44,480 nucleotides of DNA. It comes from Actinoplanes utahensis. GTDB lineage: Bacteria; Actinomycetota; Actinomycetes; Mycobacteriales; Micromonosporaceae. Below, piece after piece: positions 40,238 through 44,480 of this stretch. The notes beneath the pieces were generated by a model. That model searched no databases. It worked only from the letters and a program-made list of their open reading frames with translations, and was not told the DNA's origin. The translations under genes and the position numbers were made by a program. How positions within the stretch are numbered: the stretch's first letter is position 1; every line of letters starts with the position of its first letter. Location of the stretch: NCBI RefSeq assembly GCF_016862455.1, contig NZ_BOMZ01000059.1, forward strand, positions 1-44,480, given 5' to 3'.

Positions 40238-40981
40238 TCAGTGCCGCTGGCGACGGTGACGGCGGTCACTTCGCTGCCCTGGCGAGCTGGTGTCCGGGGT
40301 GGGGGAGAGGCTCGTGTCCGGGCTGGCGGAGGGGGACGGGGAGCCGGAATCCGACACCGAAGGAGTGGGTGACGGCGCGGTCGGCGTCGGCACCGGCGGC
40401 GCCTCGCAGCCACAGTCCGGCGACGTGGTGACCTCGGGGATGCCGGTGCGGCCCGGAGCGGGCCGGGCCGCGGCGGGAGGCGCCGGCTTCCGGGCGGCGG
40501 CCGGGGCGGCCGGGGCGGCGGGGGCGGTCGTGCCGGGCGGCCGGGCGGGCCCCGGTCCGGTGGCCGCGGTGGCCGCGATGGCTGTGCGCGGCCGGCCGGT
40601 GCTCGCGGGGACGCCGCCCATGGCGTCCTCCGTCGCCTCGAAGGCCGGCCGGGCCGGGGCGGCCGCGGGCGGCGCCACCGGGGAGACGCGGTCACCCATC
40701 CGGTCGGCGAACGCCGTGGTCGCGACGAGGTACGACCCGGCGGCCCCGCAGAGGGACAGCGCACAGAACGCGGCAACCGCGACAAATCGCCGTGGTGGCC
40801 GGGCGTCCGTCTCCACCGGCGGCACGGGCAGGCCGACCAGGGAACCCGGGAACGTCTCCATCCCGGTCGACGTGACATCCGGTCTCGGCGACGACGGCGC
40901 GGCCCGGCGCCGGCCCAGGTCGTAACAGATCGACCGCCATGCGCCGGCCATCTCGCCGCGGACGTTGCGCCACAGGCTCAT
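40238..40981 (-). CDS. Pro/Ala-rich single-pass membrane protein
   Basis: The 247-residue protein has a short cytoplasmic head (SLWRNVRGEMAGAWRSICYDL), a transmembrane helix (about 67-88, FVAVAAFCALSLCGAAGSYL), and a long Pro/Ala/Ser/Thr-rich tail that is probably extracellular and disordered, ending in Arg/His. No domain is recognised. Start ATG 40981 has GGAGAA upstream. It precedes the kinase gene by about 100 bp on the same strand and could be a kinase partner or substrate; that is only suggested by location. Rightward open frames here are shadows. Confidence 0.7.
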   Translation of the reverse strand: MSLWRNVRGEMAGAWRSICYDLGRRRAAPSSPRPDVTSTGMETFPGSLVGLPVPPVETDARPPRRFVAVAAFCALSLCGAAGSYLVATTAFADRMGDRVSPVAPPAAAPARPAFEATEDAMGGVPASTGRPRTAIAATAATGPGPARPPGTTAPAAPAAPAAARKPAPPAAARPAPGRTGIPEVTTSPDCGCEAPPVPTPTAPSPTPSVSDSGSPSPSASPDTSLSPTPDTSSPGQRSDRRHRRQRH

Positions 40982-41017
40982 CAACAGTTCTCCGATCCGG
41001 TCTGGCACGCTGTACTG

Positions 41018-41368
41018 GTGACCGATCCCGTAACCCCCGGCCCGGCAGGGTGGATCACCCTGCCGGACGTTTCCGAAAAGCTCGGTGTGACGATCAGCAA
41101 GGTGCACCAGCTGATCCGCGAGGGCTCACTGCTCGCGGTCCGCAGAGACGGCGTCCGGGTGGTGCCCGCCGAGCTGGTGGCGAACGCCACCGTGCTCAAG
41201 CACCTGCCCGGGGTTCTGACCCTGCTCCATGACGCCGGGTACAACGACGAAGAAGCCCTCAAGTGGCTCTACGAACCGGACGAGACCCTCGACGGCAACG
41301 CGGCGATCGCCCTGGGCGGTGACCGCGCCCGGGAGGCCAAGCGGCGCGCGCAGGCCCTCGGCTTCTAG
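41018..41368 (+). CDS. Rv2175c-like DNA-binding protein
   Basis: The 116-residue protein has a winged-helix/excisionase-like DNA-binding region (WITLPDVSEKLGVTISKVHQLIREGSLLAVRRDG) and a C-terminal domain (ALKWLYEPDETLDG) matching the Rv2175c family. In Mycobacterium tuberculosis the homologue is phosphorylated by PknL, which abolishes DNA binding. Thr residues in the N-terminal tail (MTDPVTPGP) are candidate phospho-acceptors here. It is divergent from the membrane-protein/kinase genes. GTG start; CACGCT lies 6 nt upstream as a weak -10. Confidence 0.9.
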   Translation: MTDPVTPGPAGWITLPDVSEKLGVTISKVHQLIREGSLLAVRRDGVRVVPAELVANATVLKHLPGVLTLLHDAGYNDEEALKWLYEPDETLDGNAAIALGGDRAREAKRRAQALGF

Positions 41369-41397
41369 ATCAAGACCTTTCTCTGGGTACGGCGGAA

Positions 41398-41426
41398 GCA
41401 CCCGGATCCACACGGAGTCCGGGTGC
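41398..41426. terminator. Bidirectional terminator between convergent genes
   Basis: Perfect 9-bp arms GCACCCGGA (41398-41406) and TCCGGGTGC (41418-41426) surround an 11-nt loop. It sits between the ends of the Rv2175c-like gene and the polyprenyl synthase gene and can serve both. Confidence 0.7.
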
Positions 41427-41453
41427 CCGCCCCTTCTCCGGGGCCCGTGCCAC

Positions 41454-42524
41454 TCAGACCGATCGGCGGACCGCCGCGTCCGCCAGCGCCAGCAGCGCCT
41501 CGCGTCCCTCGTCCTCGACCGGCGCCGCCTTCAGCGCGGCCAGGGCCTCACCGCTCAGCGCGTCGATCCGCGCCTCGGTGGCGGCCAGCGCGCCCGACTC
41601 CCGGATGACCGCCCGCAGCCGTTCCACCCCCGCGTCGTCCAGCCCCGGGTCGCCCAGCGCCCGGTCCAGCTCGGCCCGCCCCGCCGCGCCGAGCGCCTCG
41701 AACGCGGCCGCGACCAGGTAGGTCCGCTTGCCCTCGCGCAGGTCGTCGCCGGCCGGCTTGCCGGTCTGCGCCGGATCGCCGAACACACCGAGGACGTCGT
41801 CGCGCATCTGGAACGCCTCACCCAGCGGCAGACCGAAGGCCGCGTACGACGCGAAGACCTCCGGACCGGCGCCCGCGAGCGCCGCGCCCAGCAGCAACGG
41901 CCGCTCGACCGTGTACTTCGCCGACTTGAACCGGGCCACCTTCCCGGCCCGCTCCCGGGACATCTCCCCGGTCGCCTGGGTCAGCACGTCCAGGTACTGC
42001 CCGACGGTCACCTCGGTCCGCATCTGATCGAAGACCGGCCGCGCCCGGGCCAGCTCCGCCAACCCCATCCCGGACGAGTGCAGCATCTCGTCCGACCACA
42101 CCATGGCCAGGTCGCCGAGCAGCACCGCCGCCGAGTCCCCGAACCCGGCCGCGCCGCCCCGCCAGCCCTCGTCGACGTGCAGCACCTCGAATCGGCGGTG
42201 CACCGACGGCTCCCCGCGGCGGGTGTCCGACCGGTCCATCAGATCGTCGTGGATCAGCGCGCTCGCCTGCACCAGCTCCAGCGCCGCGACCGCCGCCACC
42301 ACCTCGCTGGAATCCACACCGCCGGCGGCCCGGAACCCCCAGTACGCGAACGCCGGCCGCAGCCGCTTCCCCCCGCCCAGCACGAACGCCGACACCGTGT
42401 CGGCGACCTCGGCGAGCGCCGGGTCGATCTCCAGCAGGCGGGCCCGCTGGGTGGCGAGGAAACCGGAGAGCGCCTTGTCGACACGGGGCCGCAGACCGGC
42501 CCGATCGAGTGGAGAAATCGTCAC
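41454..42524 (-). CDS. Polyprenyl (geranylgeranyl/farnesyl-type) diphosphate synthase
   Basis: The 356-residue trans-isoprenyl diphosphate synthase condenses IPP with an allylic diphosphate. It has the FARM region ALIHDDLMDRSDTRRG, a GGKRLRPAFAYWG segment, KSAKYTVERPLLLG, and second motif FQMRDDVLGVFGDPAQTGKP. The DDVLG variant of the second Asp-rich motif matches IdsA-type enzymes. Chain length, probably C20 or C25, cannot be fixed from sequence. GTG 42524 is preferred because TACCGT lies 7 nt upstream; the frame is open to 42770 but that lies in metF. It is divergent from metF. Confidence 0.93.
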   Translation of the reverse strand: MTISPLDRAGLRPRVDKALSGFLATQRARLLEIDPALAEVADTVSAFVLGGGKRLRPAFAYWGFRAAGGVDSSEVVAAVAALELVQASALIHDDLMDRSDTRRGEPSVHRRFEVLHVDEGWRGGAAGFGDSAAVLLGDLAMVWSDEMLHSSGMGLAELARARPVFDQMRTEVTVGQYLDVLTQATGEMSRERAGKVARFKSAKYTVERPLLLGAALAGAGPEVFASYAAFGLPLGEAFQMRDDVLGVFGDPAQTGKPAGDDLREGKRTYLVAAAFEALGAAGRAELDRALGDPGLDDAGVERLRAVIRESGALAATEARIDALSGEALAALKAAPVEDEGREALLALADAAVRRSV

Positions 42525-42531
42525 CCGGCTG

Positions 42532-42537
42532 ACGGTA
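42532..42537 (-). promoter_or_regulatory. -10 box of the polyprenyl synthase gene, leaderless
   Basis: TACCGT on the minus strand is 7 nt before GTG 42524. It supports that GTG as the true start. Confidence 0.5.
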
Positions 42538-42579
42538 TCGCGTGCCCCCGCGCAGCCGATCAACGGCTGTGCCGGCCGG

Positions 42580-42585
42580 TACAGT
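42580..42585 (+). promoter_or_regulatory. -10 box of metF, leaderless
   Basis: TACAGT is 6 nt before ATG 42592. The two divergent leaderless promoters here are only about 43 bp apart and could be coregulated. Confidence 0.55.
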
Positions 42586-42591
42586 TCGCAT

Positions 42592-43515
42592 ATGTCCCTC
42601 GGTCTTCCCACCCGGATGCCCGGCGCCCCCGCCGTCGGCGACCTGGTCCGTGGCCCGGCGCCGACGTTCTCGTTCGAGTTCTTCCCGCCCAAGACCCCGG
42701 CCGGCGAACAGTTCCTCTGGCAGGCGATCCGCGAGCTGGAGTCACTGCGGCCCAGCTTCGTGTCGATCACCTACGGCGCCGGCGGCACCACCCGGGACAC
42801 CACCGTCGCCGTCACCGAGCGCGTCGCCACCGAGACCACCCTGCTGCCGATGGCCCACCTCACCGCCGTCGACCACTCGATCGCCGAGCTGCGCAACGTC
42901 ATCGGCCGCCTGGCCGGCGCCGGCATCAGCAACATCCTCGCCGTCCGCGGCGACCCGCCCGGCGACCCGACCGGCGAGTGGATCGCGCACCCCGACGGCG
43001 TGCGCTACGCCGAGGACCTGGTCCGGCTGATCCGCGAGTCGGGCACCTTCAGCGTCGGGGTGGCCGCGTTCCCGTACAAACATCCCCGCTCACCCGACGT
43101 GGAGAGCGACACCCGCGACTTCGTCCGCAAATGCCGGGCCGGCGCCGACTTCGCGATCACCCAGATGTTCTTCGACGCCGACGACTACCTGCGCCTGCGC
43201 GACCGGGTCGCCGCCGCCGGCTGCGACACGCCGATCCTGCCCGGCGTCATGCCGGTCACCAGGATGGCCACCATCGAACGCTCGGCCGTGCTGTCCGGGG
43301 CGCCGTTCCCGCCGGCCCTGCTGCGCCGCTTCGAGCGCCTCGCCGGCGACGAGGAGGCCGTCCGGGCCCTGGGCATCGAGACGTGCGCGGAGATGTGCGC
43401 CCGGCTCCTCGCCGAGGGCGTCCCCGGGATCCACTTCATCACCCTGAACAGGTCGACGGCGACCCGCGAGGTCTGGCAGCTCCTGGCGCCCGCCGAGATC
43501 GCCACCGCCGCCTGA
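42592..43515 (+). CDS. metF: Methylenetetrahydrofolate reductase
   Basis: The 307-residue FAD enzyme reduces 5,10-methylene-THF to 5-methyl-THF for methionine synthesis. It has FSFEFFPPKTPAGE with the catalytic Glu, VSITYGAGGTTRDTT, LAVRGDPPGDPTGEW, FAITQMFFDADDYLRL and PGVMPVTRMATI, all diagnostic. Length is normal for a bacterial single-domain enzyme. The CDP-alcohol phosphotransferase gene follows after 7 bp. Confidence 0.95.
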   Translation: MSLGLPTRMPGAPAVGDLVRGPAPTFSFEFFPPKTPAGEQFLWQAIRELESLRPSFVSITYGAGGTTRDTTVAVTERVATETTLLPMAHLTAVDHSIAELRNVIGRLAGAGISNILAVRGDPPGDPTGEWIAHPDGVRYAEDLVRLIRESGTFSVGVAAFPYKHPRSPDVESDTRDFVRKCRAGADFAITQMFFDADDYLRLRDRVAAAGCDTPILPGVMPVTRMATIERSAVLSGAPFPPALLRRFERLAGDEEAVRALGIETCAEMCARLLAEGVPGIHFITLNRSTATREVWQLLAPAEIATAA

Positions 43516-43522
43516 CCCGGCC

Positions 43523-44350
43523 ATGCAGCCCACCCCCACCGACCCGCCGGCCCTGACCGGGGCCGCGGGCGGTGGCGTCCCGCCCGCCAAGCCACCCGCC
43601 CCCGAGCCGGCGGGCTCCCCTGCTCCGGCTGCCGGAACCGGCCGGGGTCCTGCCGGAACCGGCCGGGGTCCTGCCGGGGCGGGCATGACCTGGGACGACT
43701 ATGCCGTGGTGTGGTCGGGGCTGCACGGCGGATTCGATCCCCGGCAGGCGTCACCACTGGTCCGGGGATGGGTGCGGGGGGCGTACCGGATCGGCTCCTG
43801 GCTCGCCCGCAACCGGGTCGGGCCGCTCGCGGTGACCCTCGCCGGTCTCGCGCTCTGCCTGGCCGTGCCGCTCGCGGCGCTGACCGGCCCGCCCGGCCTC
43901 GCCGCCGGCGCGATCCTGGTGCTGCTCGCGGCGGCCGCGGACGGCCTCGACGGGGCGGTCGCGGTGATCACCGGACGGATCACCCGGACCGGTTTCGTGT
44001 ACGACTCGGTCGCCGACCGGATCGGCGAGATCGCCTGGCTGGCCGCCTTCTGGGTGGCCGGGGTCCCCGGCTGGCTCACCGTCTGCGCCGGTGCGGCGAG
44101 CTGGCTGCACGAGTACGTCCGGGCCCGCGCCACGGCGGCCGGCATGCCCGACATCGGTGTCGTCACCGTCGGCGAACGCCCGACCCGGGTCGCGGTCACC
44201 ATCACCGGCTGCGTCCTGGCGGCCCTCGCCGCGCTGATCGTTCCCACCTGGACCGTCCCGGTCCTGATCGTCGCCGTCACCGTCTGGCTGACCTTGCAAC
44301 TGATCGGCCTGGCGCAGTTGACCCGCGCGGTCCGCGCCGCCCTGCGCTGA
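43523..44350 (+). CDS. CDP-alcohol phosphatidyltransferase-family membrane protein
   Basis: The long form has 275 residues: a Pro/Gly/Ala-rich N-terminal tail with a 7-residue tandem repeat, then about six transmembrane helices. The motif DGLDGAVAVITGRITRTG, followed by FVYDSVADR, matches the CDP-alcohol phosphotransferase signature DGx2ARx8Gx3Dx3D, except that the Arg is Val (DGAVAV). The aspartates that bind the two metals are retained. It probably makes a phospholipid or polyol-phosphate, substrate unknown. ATG 43685 (MTWDDYAVVW), behind GGGGCGGG, is a plausible alternative start that removes the repeat. Confidence 0.8.
   Translation: MQPTPTDPPALTGAAGGGVPPAKPPAPEPAGSPAPAAGTGRGPAGTGRGPAGAGMTWDDYAVVWSGLHGGFDPRQASPLVRGWVRGAYRIGSWLARNRVGPLAVTLAGLALCLAVPLAALTGPPGLAAGAILVLLAAAADGLDGAVAVITGRITRTGFVYDSVADRIGEIAWLAAFWVAGVPGWLTVCAGAASWLHEYVRARATAAGMPDIGVVTVGERPTRVAVTITGCVLAALAALIVPTWTVPVLIVAVTVWLTLQLIGLAQLTRAVRAALR
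43631..43672 (+). repeat. 21-bp tandem duplication in the CDP-alcohol transferase N-terminus
   Basis: Two identical 21-bp units (43631-43651 and 43652-43672, beginning GCCGGAACCGG) are followed by a partial third. Each encodes seven in-frame residues (GTGRGPA-like). It lies before the alternative start at 43685. Confidence 0.8.
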
Positions 44351-44393
44351 TTCCGCCGCCCGTCCCCGGTGATCGGCGCCTGCCGCGCCGCCT

Positions 44394-44480
44394 GGCGATT
44401 CCCGCCGCCCATCCCGGTGACCGGCGATTCCCGCCGCCCATCCCGGTGACCGGCGATTCCCGCCGCCCATCCCGGTGACC
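44394..44480. repeat. 29-bp perfect tandem repeat at the right edge
   Basis: Three identical 29-bp copies (44394-44422, 44423-44451, 44452-44480; unit begins GGCGATTCCCGCC) lie end to end, and a diverged copy precedes them near 44349. The array runs off the window. There are no spacers, so it is a minisatellite rather than CRISPR. It is downstream of the CDP-alcohol transferase. Confidence 0.9.

Noticed and set aside
40290..40925. 211-residue rightward frame opposite the Pro/Ala-rich membrane protein
   Set aside because: Both strands are open, but only the leftward frame shows a membrane helix, a plausible head domain and a ribosome site.
44394..44480. CRISPR array at the right edge
   Set aside because: The 29-bp period resembles a CRISPR repeat length, but the copies abut directly with no spacers and no cas genes are nearby.

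Overview
The window is very GC-rich, densely packed chromosomal DNA with GC-ending codons, frequent GTG starts and tail-to-tail gene overlaps. This points to a high-GC actinobacterium. The gene families (Crp beginning MDHRMPDPGDAL, Rv2175c-like DNA-binding protein, PknL-type PASTA kinase, class II DAHP synthase, Rv2179c-like exoribonuclease) and the sequence feel suggest Micromonosporaceae, perhaps Actinoplanes. That placement is inference; no rRNA is present to confirm it. I see no tRNA, rRNA, CRISPR array, phage or insertion sequence.

Left part (1-17 kb). A 38-bp tandem repeat and a long hairpin precede a DUF4240 gene. Then come an ABC exporter, a thioredoxin-like protein, a MarR-family remnant and a NarL-type two-component pair (kinase 6194-4506, regulator 4498-3830). 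A six-gene rightward run follows: SRPBCC protein, Cys-motif protein, ROK glucokinase, endonuclease/exonuclease/phosphatase-fold protein, flavin monooxygenase, and an alpha/beta-hydrolase lacking its usual serine. Next are OtsA, a membrane protein, a PlsC-type acyltransferase, a Crp-family regulator, an APH-fold protein with degraded catalytic motifs, the exoribonuclease, and a TetR regulator divergent from a 14-TM drug exporter. Two matching palindromes lie between TetR and the exporter.

Middle (17-31.5 kb). A sugar locus holds a cytoplasmic GH3 glycosidase and an MFS sugar transporter. They are divergent from a 766-residue regulator made of two complete ROK repressors fused head to tail. After it come an FMN split-barrel stress protein with a sigma-B-like promoter, a phosphofructokinase with D104/K124 (the residue pair of PPi-dependent enzymes), ProC, a CPBP membrane protease, a second NarL-type two-component pair, a DUF429 protein and a Cys glutathione peroxidase.

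Right part (31.5-44.5 kb). A secreted GH18 chitinase with a CBM5/12 module is followed by class II DAHP synthase, threonine aldolase, a GATase-like protein without the canonical His, LysR, endonuclease IV, a PASTA Ser/Thr kinase, a Pro/Ala-rich membrane protein, an Rv2175c-like DNA-binding protein, a polyprenyl diphosphate synthase, MetF and a CDP-alcohol phosphatidyltransferase. A 29-bp tandem repeat runs off the right edge.

Two architectural themes recur. About a dozen genes show a TANNNT -10 box 6-8 nt before the start codon with no Shine-Dalgarno, which predicts leaderless mRNAs. Six of nine convergent pairs overlap at their 3' ends. From memory, the order SRPBCC, acyltransferase, exoribonuclease, aroG, PASTA kinase, Rv2175c-like, polyprenyl synthase, MetF matches mycobacterial Rv2185c-Rv2172c, so the sugar and chitin loci look like accessory insertions into an ancestral actinobacterial block.
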